Notes: generated by a model not told the origin, from the sequence alone. DNA of 58,968 bases from Gluconobacter albidus (GCF_002723915.1 NZ_BEWL01000014.1:1-58968); one strand, 5' to 3'. Positions 25,621 to 34,934 are shown, counted from the first letter of the stretch. Made by a program: numbers and translations.

Positions 25621-27162
25621 ATGCGACACCCCTTCCTATCCGTTCTGCCTGCCGTTTGTCTGGGCATGACTTCCGCTTTGGCGATGATCCAGATCGCACA
25701 CGCCACCCCGTCTTCCGCAGCACAGGTTTATGACCATGTCCGGAATGATCCGGTCCGGCTGAACATGTTCCTTCGCGCCTTTCCCAAAGGCGCGGATCTG
25801 CACAACCATCTGGCCGGCGCGATCTATGCCGAAAGCATGCTGGACTGGGCGGCACGCGATCATCTGTGCGTGTCCCTGACGGAAAAGCGCATTCTCGATC
25901 ATGCCTGCAGCCATCCGGGAGACAGCGAGTTCCCGGCTGCCGATCTGTCGCACCATGCGGGATCGGAAAACGCGCTGATTGATGCGCTATCCATGCGCGA
26001 TTTCGTCCCGTCGCCGGGCGATGCGTCCGGGCACGACCATTTCTTCGCAACTTTCGCCCGCTTCGGCGCCATCGACGAGGCCCATTCGGGTGACATGCTG
26101 GCCGAAGCCCGCGACCGTGCTGCGCGCGATCATGTAACGTATCTGGAACTGATGGTCTCTCCCGGTGTCGGCGCCATGATCGGGGCGGGTTTTCATCATC
26201 CGTTGCAGGGTGACGACCTCGCTTCCGCGCATCAGGCGCTCCTGCCGGAAATTCCGGCGCTGGTGCAGAAAGCGCGCACCGAAACGGACCGGATGGAAGC
26301 GCAGGCGCGGGACGTGCTGAAATGTGGAACACCGCAGGCCCATCCGGGCTGCGCGGTCACGGTGCGCTATCTGTTCCAGACCCTGCGGACTTTCCCGTCC
26401 CAGGCCGTTTATGCACAGCTTGATGCCGGATATGCGACCGTGAAAGCCGACCCGCGCTTCGTCGGGCTGAATATCGTGGCGCCCGAAGACGACCCAACCG
26501 CGATGCGCGACTACGACCTGCACATGCGGATGTTCCATTTTCTGAACGGCGTGTATCCGGGTGTGAAACTCAGCCTGCATGCGGGGGAACTCACGACGGG
26601 CCTCGTCCCCACGGAGGGTTTGCGCCATCACATTCGTGCAGCCGTCGATGTGGCAGGTGCCAGTCGCATCGGACATGGCGTGGATGTAGCCCTTGAAGAT
26701 GATCCTGCATCCCTTCTGGCCGAAATGGCAAAGCGTCATGTGATGGTGGAAATCAACCTGACCAGCAATGACGAGATCCTGGGCGTCAAAGGCGCGGCCC
26801 ATCCGTTTTCGCTCTATCGCCGGGCCGGGGTGCCGATGGCGTTGTCCACGGATGATGAGGGCGTCTCACGCGGGGACCTGACGCAGGAATATGTCCGCGC
26901 GGCCCAGACCTATGGTCTGTCCTATGCCGATCTGAAAACGCTGTCCCGCGCCGGGCTGGACTATGCATTCGTGCCGGGCGAAAGCCTGTGGTCCGATCAT
27001 CAGCCGGGACAGTTTGTTCCGGCCTGCCGGACGTTTCCCGTCCCATCCGCGTCCTGCACGGCGTTTTTGAAATCCAGCGAGAAAGCCCGCCTGCAATGGG
27101 CGCTTGAAGAGCGGTTCGGCACGTTCGAAGCCGCTGCCACACATGAGGGTCTCTACCAGTGA
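25621..27162 (+). CDS. exported adenosine deaminase-family protein
   Basis: A 513-residue amidohydrolase with a signal peptide (about residues 1-28, AHA/TPSS). Metal and active-site residues of adenosine/AMP deaminases are all visible: His61 and His63 (DLHNHLAGA), His320 with Glu323 (SLHAGEL), His352 (RIGHGVDV) and Asp411-Asp412 (LSTDDEGVSR). Exported ADGF-like deaminases turn adenosine into inosine outside the cytoplasm. It is longer than cytosolic Add (about 330-350) because of N-terminal and central insertions. Its end overlaps the NUP gene by 4 bases. Confidence 0.9.
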   Translation: MRHPFLSVLPAVCLGMTSALAMIQIAHATPSSAAQVYDHVRNDPVRLNMFLRAFPKGADLHNHLAGAIYAESMLDWAARDHLCVSLTEKRILDHACSHPGDSEFPAADLSHHAGSENALIDALSMRDFVPSPGDASGHDHFFATFARFGAIDEAHSGDMLAEARDRAARDHVTYLELMVSPGVGAMIGAGFHHPLQGDDLASAHQALLPEIPALVQKARTETDRMEAQARDVLKCGTPQAHPGCAVTVRYLFQTLRTFPSQAVYAQLDAGYATVKADPRFVGLNIVAPEDDPTAMRDYDLHMRMFHFLNGVYPGVKLSLHAGELTTGLVPTEGLRHHIRAAVDVAGASRIGHGVDVALEDDPASLLAEMAKRHVMVEINLTSNDEILGVKGAAHPFSLYRRAGVPMALSTDDEGVSRGDLTQEYVRAAQTYGLSYADLKTLSRAGLDYAFVPGESLWSDHQPGQFVPACRTFPVPSASCTAFLKSSEKARLQWALEERFGTFEAAATHEGLYQ

Positions 27163-28235
27163 AATCTGTCTCAACCGTTTTCGGCGCCGCGCTCCTGTCC
27201 CTCTGTGCGTCTGGTCTGGCGTCGGCTCATGCTCCGATCCCTGTTCGCGTCGTCGTCGTCACGACTTTCGAGATCGGCAAGGACACAGGGGATACGGCGG
27301 GCGAGTACCAGAACTGGATCGAGAAACTGCCACTGCAGCAGACGATCCCGGCCCCCGGTACCGATCATGATGTAATGCACTACAATCCGGAGCTGCATGT
27401 TCTGGGCATCGCAAGCGGCGAGGGGCCAGAGCATATGGCCTCGGCCATTACGGCCCTCGTGCTCGATCCGCGGTTCGATCTGCGCCATGCCTATTTTGTG
27501 CTGGCCGGGATTGGCGGGATTGATCCGAATTTCGGTACGATCGGCTCGGCCGTCTGGGCACCGCGCGTTATCAATGGCGGTCTGTCCCATCTAGTGGACC
27601 CACGCGAAATTCCCGCCTCCTGGCCGGACGGGTTTACGCCTGTGCAGGGCAGCACCCCGGATGAAAAGCCACGCCCCGCGCTGCATTCCGGCATGGGAGA
27701 CATGGAATACACGCTCGATCCGGCCCTCGTGCAGTGGGCCTATGGGCTGACGAAAGACATCACGCTTCCCGACAATGACGGTTTGAAGGCCTCGCGCCTG
27801 CGTTACACTGGCTTTGCTCCCGCCCAGAAGCCGCCCTCCGTGCAGCTTGGCGACACGATTTCAGGCGAGACGTTCTGGGTCGGCGCGAAAATGAACCAGT
27901 GGGCCGAACGCTGGGTGAAATACTGGACGGATGGACAGGGCGTGATGGCCACGACGGCGGAAGAAGACGTCGCGTTCTGTCAGGCTCTGGCGCTTCAGGG
28001 GAAGGCCGGGCGCGTTGATCCGAGGCGCGCGCTGATCCTGCGGACGGCCAGCAATTTCGACATGCCGCCGCCGGGGCAGAGTGCGGCGCAGCTTCTGTCG
28101 GACGAAGCGCATGAGACGGGTTTTTCGGGTTTTCAGGCTTCGGTCGATGCGGCCTATACGGTCGGGAGCGTCGTCGTGAAGGAACTGGCGACACACTGGG
28201 ACCGGTACGGCAAGGCCCTGCCGTCGGCGCAATGA
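27159..28235 (+). CDS. exported NUP-family purine nucleoside protein, copy 1
   Basis: A 358-residue protein of the purine nucleoside permease family (NUP): VRVVVVTTFEIGKDTGDTAGEYQNWIEKL, GPEHMASAITALVLDPRFDL, YFVLAGIGGIDPNFGTIGSAVWA. It has a signal peptide (cut near SAHA) and no membrane helices, so despite the family name it is probably a periplasmic enzyme or binding protein with a nucleoside-phosphorylase-like fold; that last point is inference. It is translationally coupled to the deaminase gene. Confidence 0.87.
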   Translation: MKSVSTVFGAALLSLCASGLASAHAPIPVRVVVVTTFEIGKDTGDTAGEYQNWIEKLPLQQTIPAPGTDHDVMHYNPELHVLGIASGEGPEHMASAITALVLDPRFDLRHAYFVLAGIGGIDPNFGTIGSAVWAPRVINGGLSHLVDPREIPASWPDGFTPVQGSTPDEKPRPALHSGMGDMEYTLDPALVQWAYGLTKDITLPDNDGLKASRLRYTGFAPAQKPPSVQLGDTISGETFWVGAKMNQWAERWVKYWTDGQGVMATTAEEDVAFCQALALQGKAGRVDPRRALILRTASNFDMPPPGQSAAQLLSDEAHETGFSGFQASVDAAYTVGSVVVKELATHWDRYGKALPSAQ

Positions 28236-28238
28236 ACC

Positions 28239-29129
28239 ATGTCTGACCAGACCCCTCTCCAGACCGGTCTTCTTGAACGACGGATGGGGGACTGGGCGCG
28301 GCACTGGCTGCCGCCTGTCCTGCGGGACGCCATCCTGTTTGTGCTCAAGCAGGGCTGGGCCGCGCTGTTTGGCGGTCTGCTGCTAGGGGTCGCCCTGCTC
28401 ACGCGCGTTCTCTGGCAGCCCGGATGGCCGGTGCATCGCTATGATGCGCTGTTCGTATTCGCCATCGTGGTCCAGCTTCTTTTCCTTGCCCTGAAGCTGG
28501 AAACCTGGACAGAAGCGCGCGTCATCGTGCTGTTCCATCTGACGGGAACGGCCATGGAGTGGTTCAAGGTCCGCGTAGGGGCGTGGGGCTATCCCGAACC
28601 CTGTTTTTTCCGCGTGATGGATGTGCCGCTGTTTTCAGGCTTCATGTATGCCAGCGTCGGCAGCTACATGGCGCGCGCCATCCGTATTTTCGACATGCGC
28701 TTCATCCCCTATCCGCCGTTCTGGCAGACATTCGGCCTGGCGCTGCTGATTTACGTCAACTTCTTCTCGCATCATTTCATCCCCGACCTTCGATATGCGC
28801 TCTTTATGGGCACGCTCGCGGTTTATGGCCGCACCATGATCCATTTCCGGATCACGCAGCGCGACTGGTGGATGCCGCTGCCTCTGGCTGCATTTCTGTC
28901 GAGTGTGGCGCTCTGGATTGCCGAAAATGTCTGCACGACGAGCGGCATCTGGCGCTATGCGGGGCAGCACGGGCACCAGATGGTCAGTTTCAGCAAAATG
29001 GGATCGTGGTACCTGCTGCTTTACGTCGCCTTCATGACCGTCACGCTGCTGGATCGGGACAGGTTTTATCCGACGGCAAAAGGCCGGTCTGCGACCTCAG
29101 GTCAGCGTGTCGGAATATGGTCGCGGTAG
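28239..29129 (+). CDS. DUF817 multi-pass membrane protein
   Basis: A 296-residue inner-membrane protein with about eight hydrophobic spans. RVGAWGYPEPCFFRVMDVPLFSGFMYASVGSYMARA is characteristic of the DUF817 family, which has no known function. It begins 3 bases after the NUP stop and so shares an operon with the deaminase and NUP genes, suggesting a part in purine handling, perhaps transport. Its last 28 bases overlap the end of the convergent second NUP gene. Confidence 0.87.
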   Translation: MSDQTPLQTGLLERRMGDWARHWLPPVLRDAILFVLKQGWAALFGGLLLGVALLTRVLWQPGWPVHRYDALFVFAIVVQLLFLALKLETWTEARVIVLFHLTGTAMEWFKVRVGAWGYPEPCFFRVMDVPLFSGFMYASVGSYMARAIRIFDMRFIPYPPFWQTFGLALLIYVNFFSHHFIPDLRYALFMGTLAVYGRTMIHFRITQRDWWMPLPLAAFLSSVALWIAENVCTTSGIWRYAGQHGHQMVSFSKMGSWYLLLYVAFMTVTLLDRDRFYPTAKGRSATSGQRVGIWSR

Positions 29130-30151
29130 CGGTCCCAATGCGTGACCAGTTCGCGCACGACCGGCTCTCCCGCGCGTTCGTTGTTGTCATAGGCGACGGC
29201 CTGTCCCGGTCCTTCGTCTCCCATGGACGCCGTGACCGAAACGCCGGGCGGGGGCATATCGAAATTGCTGCCTGAACGCAGGACCATGATCCGCTCCGGA
29301 TCAACATAGCCCAGCCGCGCCAGCATCCGCATGTCGTACTGGTAATGCTGGCTTTCCTCATTGGTCATGACGAAATGGCCTTGGTTCTTCGTCCACATCG
29401 AGACCCAGTTCTCGGCCCAGCGGTTGCGTTCCGCGCCGTGCCAGTAGCGTTCCGTGCCCAGCGTCTCGCCCATCAGAACCATCGGTGGCTTCCGGGCCTG
29501 CGGATAGCCGGTCCACGCCTTGCGGCGTTCGGCAATTACCGCATCGTCGGCGAGTTTTACGTTCTGGCTTAGGGTAAACGCCCAGCGCGCCAGACCCCGG
29601 TTGAGCGGATAGGCCTTGGTCAGCTGCGCCACATCCGTCACCGAACCATAATGGTTCGGATTATCGGGCAGGGTGTCCGGGCGGCTCGCGCCGATCGCGT
29701 AGAGTCCGTAAGGCCAGCCTTTCGGAATGGTCCGGTCGTCGATTTCCCGCAGGGCGTCCGCGTCCACAACCCATTGCGCCCAGGCGACGCTGCCGACCGA
29801 CGCCATGTTCGGATTGACGCCGGAAATGCCGGTGAACAGCCAGTAGGTATGGTGCAGGTCAAAGCGTGGATCGAGCGCCAATGCGTGCAGATCCATATCG
29901 CCATGTCGCAGGACGATGCTGTACACGCCATCCATATTACGGCGGAGCTGGTCCGGGACGCCGCGGATGGGGACGGTTTCGTCCAGATGCAGACGTTCCA
30001 CCCAGTCCTGATACTCGCCGGGCGCGTCCCCGGTATCGTGCCCGACTTCGAAATTGGCCACGACCAGAACGCGGATTTCTTCCGGTGCGGCGCAGGCCGT
30101 TCCCGTTGCGAGAGCGGTGCTCAGAACCAGAGCGGAGACGACATGGCGCAT
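29102..30151 (-). CDS. exported NUP-family purine nucleoside protein, copy 2
   Basis: A 349-residue paralogue of the NUP gene at 27159, on the opposite strand. It has a signal peptide (ALATGTACAAPEE) and the family motifs VLVVANFEVGHDTGDAPGEYQ, LDPRFDLHHTYWLFTGISGVNPN and GSNFDMPPPGVSV. The two copies differ widely, so the duplication is old. I start at ATG 30151; the extension to 30217 runs into repeat-like sequence. It ends in a 28-base overlap with the DUF817 gene. Confidence 0.87.
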   Translation of the reverse strand: MRHVVSALVLSTALATGTACAAPEEIRVLVVANFEVGHDTGDAPGEYQDWVERLHLDETVPIRGVPDQLRRNMDGVYSIVLRHGDMDLHALALDPRFDLHHTYWLFTGISGVNPNMASVGSVAWAQWVVDADALREIDDRTIPKGWPYGLYAIGASRPDTLPDNPNHYGSVTDVAQLTKAYPLNRGLARWAFTLSQNVKLADDAVIAERRKAWTGYPQARKPPMVLMGETLGTERYWHGAERNRWAENWVSMWTKNQGHFVMTNEESQHYQYDMRMLARLGYVDPERIMVLRSGSNFDMPPPGVSVTASMGDEGPGQAVAYDNNERAGEPVVRELVTHWDRYRDHIPTR

Positions 30152-30173
30152 GGAAGGGTCTTTCTGGAGTGAT

Positions 30174-30281
30174 GCAGGGCTCTGCCCTGCACCCGGAAGG
30201 GGTCGAGACTCCTTCACCCCGCTTTATGAATCGGGATCAAAGGGACTGAGGCCCTTTGTGGGGTCTGGGGCAAAGCCCCAG
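30174..30281. repeat. cluster of three short palindromes (REP-like)
   Basis: Three GC-rich hairpins lie in 108 bases between the second NUP gene and the end of tgt: GCAGGGC-TCT-GCCCTGC (30174-30190), CAAAGGG/CCCTTTG (30238-30258) and CTGGGGC-AAA-GCCCCAG (30265-30281). The last one touches the tgt stop codon. Their form is that of dispersed extragenic palindromic repeats of Acetobacteraceae, as I recall them; a copy count in the genome is needed. They might also end tgt transcription. Confidence 0.5.
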
Positions 30282-30282
30282 C

Positions 30283-31461
30283 TTACAGGGCCAGATCCGG
30301 CATCGGCCATTCATCTTCAGTCCAGTCGCCCTTGGCCCAGTCTTCCCGCAGCTTCACAGCCAAAACGTCGAGCGTGCCGTCCACGATCGCGGCGCGGATC
30401 TGGCGCATCAGGCGTTGGTAATAGGCCAGATTATGCCAGGTCAGGAGCATCGGGCCGAGCATTTCGTTGGCGCGGAACAGATGATGCAGATAGGCGCGGC
30501 TGTAACGTCCGGCGACGGGTGTATCGTCATGGGGCGTCAGCGTGCGGGTGTCTTCGGCGAAGCGGGCGTTGCGCAGATTGATGGGGCCGCGCTCCGTATA
30601 GGCGCGGGCCGTGCGACCCGCACGCGAGGGCATCACGCAGTCGAACATGTCCACGCCGCGCATGACCGCGCCCAGCAGGTCGTCCGGCGTGCCGACGCCC
30701 ATCAGATACCGCGCCTTGTCCTGCGGCAGCATCGGCGTGGTGAAGTCCAGCGTCGAGAACATCAGTTCCTGGCCTTCGCCCACGGCCAGACCACCGATCG
30801 CATAGCCTTCAAAGCCGATCTCGGTCAGGGCCTTGATGGAATATTCGCGTAAGTCCCGCTCGGTTCCGCCCTGTACGATGCCGAACTGGCCATATCCTTC
30901 ACGCGCGACAAACGCCTCGCGGGAACGGGCGGCCCAGCGCATGGACATTTCCATGGATTTCCGTAGCACTTCCGGCGTGGCAGGCAGGGCCGGGCACTCA
31001 TCGAACGCCATGGTGATGGTCGCATCGAGCTTGAACTGGATGTCGGTCGAGATCTCCGGTGTCAGGCGGTGCTTGCTGCCGTCGATATGCGAGCGGAACG
31101 TCACGCCGTCTTCGTCAAGCTTGCGCAGCGCGCCGAGCGACATGACCTGAAATCCGCCGGAATCGGTCAGGATCGGGCCGGGCCAGTCCATCATTCTGTG
31201 CAGGCCGCCCAGCTTCTGCACACGGTCCGCCGTGGGGCGTAGCATGAGATGATAGGTATTACCCAGAACGATGCCCGCCCCTGTGGAGCGCACGGCGTCC
31301 ATCGTCATGCCCTTGACCGTGCCCACCGTGCCGACCGGCATGAAGGTTGGGGTTGGGACCGTACCGTGGCGGGTGTGCAGATGGCCCGCGCGCGCCATGC
31401 CGCAGCTCGCTTCAGGCACCCAGGTCATTTTGATGGCATGATCGGTTTTATGATTGCTCAT
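30283..31461 (-). CDS. tgt: tRNA-guanine transglycosylase, zinc cysteines missing
   Basis: A 392-residue Tgt, which swaps guanine 34 for preQ1 in tRNAs with GUN anticodons. The catalytic residues are present: Asp100 ([14 protein letters not shown]) and nucleophile Asp274 (MFDCVMPSR), with GGLAVGEG before it. The zinc site CxCxxC...H is not: at the positions aligned with the three cysteines stand Asp312, Thr314 and Ala317 ([18 protein letters not shown]), while His343 (LTWHN) is kept at the normal 26-residue spacing. Length and all other motifs are usual. It overlaps queA by 4 bases. Confidence 0.93.
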   Translation of the reverse strand: MSNHKTDHAIKMTWVPEASCGMARAGHLHTRHGTVPTPTFMPVGTVGTVKGMTMDAVRSTGAGIVLGNTYHLMLRPTADRVQKLGGLHRMMDWPGPILTDSGGFQVMSLGALRKLDEDGVTFRSHIDGSKHRLTPEISTDIQFKLDATITMAFDECPALPATPEVLRKSMEMSMRWAARSREAFVAREGYGQFGIVQGGTERDLREYSIKALTEIGFEGYAIGGLAVGEGQELMFSTLDFTTPMLPQDKARYLMGVGTPDDLLGAVMRGVDMFDCVMPSRAGRTARAYTERGPINLRNARFAEDTRTLTPHDDTPVAGRYSRAYLHHLFRANEMLGPMLLTWHNLAYYQRLMRQIRAAIVDGTLDVLAVKLREDWAKGDWTEDEWPMPDLAL

Positions 31462-32501
31462 GGCGCGCGCTCCAGCAGGCAGGCATCGCCATACGAATAG
31501 AACCGCAATCCGTTGGCGATGGCGTAGGCATAGGCCTCACGCATGGTCTCGGTGCCGCTGAACGCGCAGACAAGCATGAACAGCGTCGAACGCGGCAGAT
31601 GAAAGTTCGTCATCAGGACGTCCACCGTCTTGAAGCGGTATCCGGGCTTGATGAAAATGGAGGTCTCGCCGCGCCAGGGAGCCACGGTGCCGTCATCGCG
31701 GGCCGCGCTTTCCAGCAGGCGCAGGGACGTGGTGCCGACGGCAACAACCCGGCCGCCACGCGCACGGGTTTCGTTGATGGCGGCTGCGGTGTCGGCGTCG
31801 ATCTCGCCCCACTCTGCATGCATTTTGTGCTCGGCGATGGTGGAGCGGACGGGCAGGAATGTGCCTGCGCCGACATGAAGCGTCAGCGTCCGGCGCTGGA
31901 TGCCTTTTGCGTCCAGGGCTGCGAGCACTTCAGGCGTGAAATGTAGACCGGCCGTGGGCGCGGCCACGGCACCGCGATACTGTGAGAAAATCGTGCGGTA
32001 ATCCGCATCGTCCTGCTTCGTCGGACCGAAAGGGCGCTCGATATAAGGGGGCAGGGCCAGCGCGCCAACCCGTTCGAGAAACGCATCGAAGTCGTCTCCC
32101 TCGACCGAAAAGCGGATGCTGACCGCGCCGTCTCCTTCGTTTTCGACAACGGTGGCCGTGACCGGATCCGCGCCGAAATGCAGGATGTCCTGCGGCTTCA
32201 GCTTGCGGGAATTGCGCGCCAGGGCATGCCAGCTTCCGTCTGCCAGAATGCGGTCGAGCGTCAGGCCGATTTTTGCCTCGCCACGCGTGGCGGCAAGCTG
32301 GGCGCGGATAACGGCCGTATTGTTGGCAATCAGCAGATCTCCTTCACGCAGGAAATCCGGTAATTCGCGAATCACATGCGGATCAGGTGCCAGGCCGGGC
32401 CGGACATGCAGCAGCGTTGCGCTGTCACGCGGGCGTGCAGGCTCCGTCGCGATGTGATCGCGGGGGAGTTCGAAATCGAATGGGGCGAGATCGTCCGTCA
32501 T
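31458..32501 (-). CDS. queA: S-adenosylmethionine:tRNA ribosyltransferase-isomerase
   Basis: A 347-residue QueA, which adds the epoxycyclopentanediol ring from S-adenosylmethionine to preQ1 in tRNA. Family motifs: [19 protein letters not shown] at the start, [28 protein letters not shown] and [16 protein letters not shown] near the end. ATG 32501 begins the conserved protein; the longer frame to 32717 runs into the next intergenic space. First gene of a queA-tgt operon. Confidence 0.95.
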   Translation of the reverse strand: MTDDLAPFDFELPRDHIATEPARPRDSATLLHVRPGLAPDPHVIRELPDFLREGDLLIANNTAVIRAQLAATRGEAKIGLTLDRILADGSWHALARNSRKLKPQDILHFGADPVTATVVENEGDGAVSIRFSVEGDDFDAFLERVGALALPPYIERPFGPTKQDDADYRTIFSQYRGAVAAPTAGLHFTPEVLAALDAKGIQRRTLTLHVGAGTFLPVRSTIAEHKMHAEWGEIDADTAAAINETRARGGRVVAVGTTSLRLLESAARDDGTVAPWRGETSIFIKPGYRFKTVDVLMTNFHLPRSTLFMLVCAFSGTETMREAYAYAIANGLRFYSYGDACLLERAP

Positions 32502-32586
32502 GGGAACGTTCTCTAGCAGGTTCGGCCCGCATGAAAACGTCAGACCCGCGGGCCTGACGTATCTTTTTGTGTAGCAGGTGTATGTT

Positions 32587-32850
32587 TCAGGCCGAAACGC
32601 TGAGCAGATGGCTCGTATCGCTGCTGGAGCCGGAGTTCGAAGATCCGCCGGAAGTCGTCTCGGAAATGATGTTTCCCTGGGCGTCCTCGACGATGGTCGT
32701 CGTGGAGCCGTCGGCATTCAGTTTGGTTGTCGTGGTTTCCTGCGTGGAGGAACTGCTGCTGGACGATGAGGACGCGCTGGAAGACGATGCGCTGCTCGCG
32801 CTGTAAAGGCTGCTCATGGCCGAAGAGCCGATGGAAGAAATGCCTGTCAT
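32587..32850 (-). CDS. serine-rich low-complexity small protein
   Basis: An 87-residue protein. After MTGISSIGSSAMSSLYSA comes a long serine/alanine run (about residues 18-37, with nine serines in a row), a Thr-rich KLNADGSTTTIVEDAQGNIISETT segment and a Ser/Gly tail. AACGGAG lies upstream of the ATG. It has no signal peptide or membrane segment. The middle looks like a small conserved beta motif. No function is known; an opposite-strand frame here (32567-32806) is judged a shadow. Confidence 0.55.
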   Translation of the reverse strand: MTGISSIGSSAMSSLYSASSASSSSASSSSSSSSSTQETTTTKLNADGSTTTIVEDAQGNIISETTSGGSSNSGSSSDTSHLLSVSA

Positions 32851-33007
32851 AATGAAAAGACTCCGTTGGGAAGAAACGAAGACCAGTTTCGGATCAGAAG
32901 GTTAAGAAAGGATAAGGACTCCTGTAACCGAGTGATACGGAGTGTATTCGGTTACGGTATTCGCGGCAGTTTCATTCGCAACGAAGGTATGATCTGTAAT
33001 CAAGGCG

Positions 33008-33811
33008 TCATTTCATGCCGGGAAGTGTCTTCGCCTCTTGCCAGAGTGCTTCCATGGTCGGCAGGTCCTGCTCGGCCATGGTTTGCCCCTTGCGCGCGAG
33101 CATTTCTTCCATCGCTTCAAAGCGACGGGTGAATTTGGCATTGCTCCGGCGCAGGGCCGCTTCGGGGTCGATATCCAGTTTGCGGGCCAGACTTGCCACG
33201 GTGAACAGGACGTCGCCCAGTTCGTCCTCGATGCGGTCCCGGTCTCCGCCGAGTTCGGCTTTCAGTTCGTCGATCTCTTCATGAACCTTGTCGAGAATGC
33301 CAGTGGGGGCGTCCCAGTCGAACCCCACGCGGGCGGCGCGGCGGCTCAGTTTCGCGGCGCGCATCAGGGCGGGGAGGGGGAGGGCAACACCGGCCAGCGC
33401 GCCGTATTCGGCCTTGCGCTGACGCTCGGCATCTTTTTCCCGCTCCCAGGAATCGTCATCCAGAGCCGCATCGCCGAAAACATGCGGGTGACGGCGCACC
33501 AGCTTGTCGGCGATCAGTCCTGCCACGGTCTCAAAATCGAAGTGACCAGCTTCCTGCGCCATCTGGGCCTGAAAGACGACTTGAAGCAGCAGGTCCCCCA
33601 GTTCGTCGGGAATGGCCTCGCGGTCGTCACGGGCGATGGCGTCCATGACTTCATAGGCTTCTTCGATCGCGAAAGGGGCGATGGTGGCCGGCGTCTGTTC
33701 CACGTCCCAGGGGCAGCCGCCTTGCGGGTCGCGCAGGCGCTTCATGACGTCCAGCAGGCGGTCGATCTGCCGCGGGGACGGCTGGGAGGACGGCCGGTTG
33801 GACTGGGGCAT
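33008..33811 (-). CDS. mazG: nucleoside triphosphate pyrophosphohydrolase MazG
   Basis: A 267-residue two-domain MazG. The first domain has LRDPQGGCPWDVEQT and the metal-binding EExxE/ExxD set in IEEAYEVMDAI and DELGDLLLQVVFQ; the second repeats it as VHEEIDELKAEL and DELGDVLFTVASLAR. It hydrolyses non-standard NTPs to NMP and pyrophosphate in the cytoplasm. Length is normal. Confidence 0.95.
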   Translation of the reverse strand: MPQSNRPSSQPSPRQIDRLLDVMKRLRDPQGGCPWDVEQTPATIAPFAIEEAYEVMDAIARDDREAIPDELGDLLLQVVFQAQMAQEAGHFDFETVAGLIADKLVRRHPHVFGDAALDDDSWEREKDAERQRKAEYGALAGVALPLPALMRAAKLSRRAARVGFDWDAPTGILDKVHEEIDELKAELGGDRDRIEDELGDVLFTVASLARKLDIDPEAALRRSNAKFTRRFEAMEEMLARKGQTMAEQDLPTMEALWQEAKTLPGMK

Positions 33812-33958
33812 GGGAAGATCCTGCTGTTATCGTGCTCAGAGGTTCATAGCCGTGCGGCCGGGTGGATGAAAGCACCGGATGCGCCCTGCGCGTGACAGCC
33901 TGACATTCCCGACGTAAAACGTCTTCCGGAACGGATTTGCAGACGGGGTTGCTGGCGC

Positions 33959-34858
33959 ATGGCACGCATTTTCATTGACGGGGAAGCAGGCACGACGGGT
34001 CTGGGAATCCGCCAGCGGATCGAGGCGCTTCCGGCCTCTCATGGCCTGGAAATTTTGTCGATTGCGCCGGATCTGCGCAAGGACAAGGCCGCCCGTCGCT
34101 CCATGCTCGAACAGGCTGATGTCGCCATTCTGTGTCTGCCGGATGAAGCCGCCTGCGAAACCGTGGCGCTGGCCGAGGGGCTGGATGTCCGGATTCTGGA
34201 TGCCAGCACCGCACACCGGATCGCGGATGGCTGGATTTACGGTTTTCCTGAAATGGATGCGGAACAGGCGGCTGCCATCAAGGGTGCGCGGTTTGTCGCC
34301 AATCCCGGCTGCTATCCGACGGGCGCCATTGCCCTGATGCGACCTCTGGTCCGGGCAGGACTGCTTCCGGCCGATCATCCCGTCTCGATCAACGCTGTCT
34401 CGGGTTATAGCGGCGCAGGGCGCGTAGCGATCGAGGAGCATGAAAAGAACGGCGGTCCGGCGTTCTTTCTGTATGGGCTCAATCTCAAGCACAAGCATCT
34501 GCCGGAAATCCGGCACTATTCCGGCCTGACACGCCAGCCGCTGTTTGTCCCCTCGGTCGGGCATTTCCCTCAGGGCATGATCGTGTCCATCCCGCTGCAT
34601 CTGAAAGATCTTCCGGGCCAGCCCTCGGCGGCCGAGATCGAAGCCGTACTGCAGGACGCCTATGCCGGATGCGCCCATGTGCGCGTTGTGCCCGCCGAAA
34701 CGCAGCTTGTGGCGGACACTCTGGCCAATACCGACGATATGGAACTGCGGGTGCATCATAACGGCGAACAGGTCGTTCTGACCGCCCGGCTGGACAATCT
34801 GGGCAAGGGGGCCTCTGGCGCGGCCATCCAGAACCTGCTGCTGATGCTGGGCCTGTAA
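33959..34858 (+). CDS. argC: N-acetyl-gamma-glutamyl-phosphate reductase, type 2
   Basis: A 299-residue ArgC of the shorter type-2 class. The NADP-binding start is FIDGEAGTTGLGI and the catalytic cysteine is Cys118 in VANPGCYPTGAIAL. NAVSGYSGAGR and HFPQGM follow. It reduces N-acetylglutamyl phosphate in arginine synthesis. It is divergent from mazG and stands alone. Confidence 0.94.
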   Translation: MARIFIDGEAGTTGLGIRQRIEALPASHGLEILSIAPDLRKDKAARRSMLEQADVAILCLPDEAACETVALAEGLDVRILDASTAHRIADGWIYGFPEMDAEQAAAIKGARFVANPGCYPTGAIALMRPLVRAGLLPADHPVSINAVSGYSGAGRVAIEEHEKNGGPAFFLYGLNLKHKHLPEIRHYSGLTRQPLFVPSVGHFPQGMIVSIPLHLKDLPGQPSAAEIEAVLQDAYAGCAHVRVVPAETQLVADTLANTDDMELRVHHNGEQVVLTARLDNLGKGASGAAIQNLLLMLGL

Positions 34859-34934
34859 GGATACGTTATTTCACAGCCCGGATTTTGCACTCTGGCCCTT
34901 TTGCGGGGAATGCATTAGGGTCCGGGCTGCCCGC

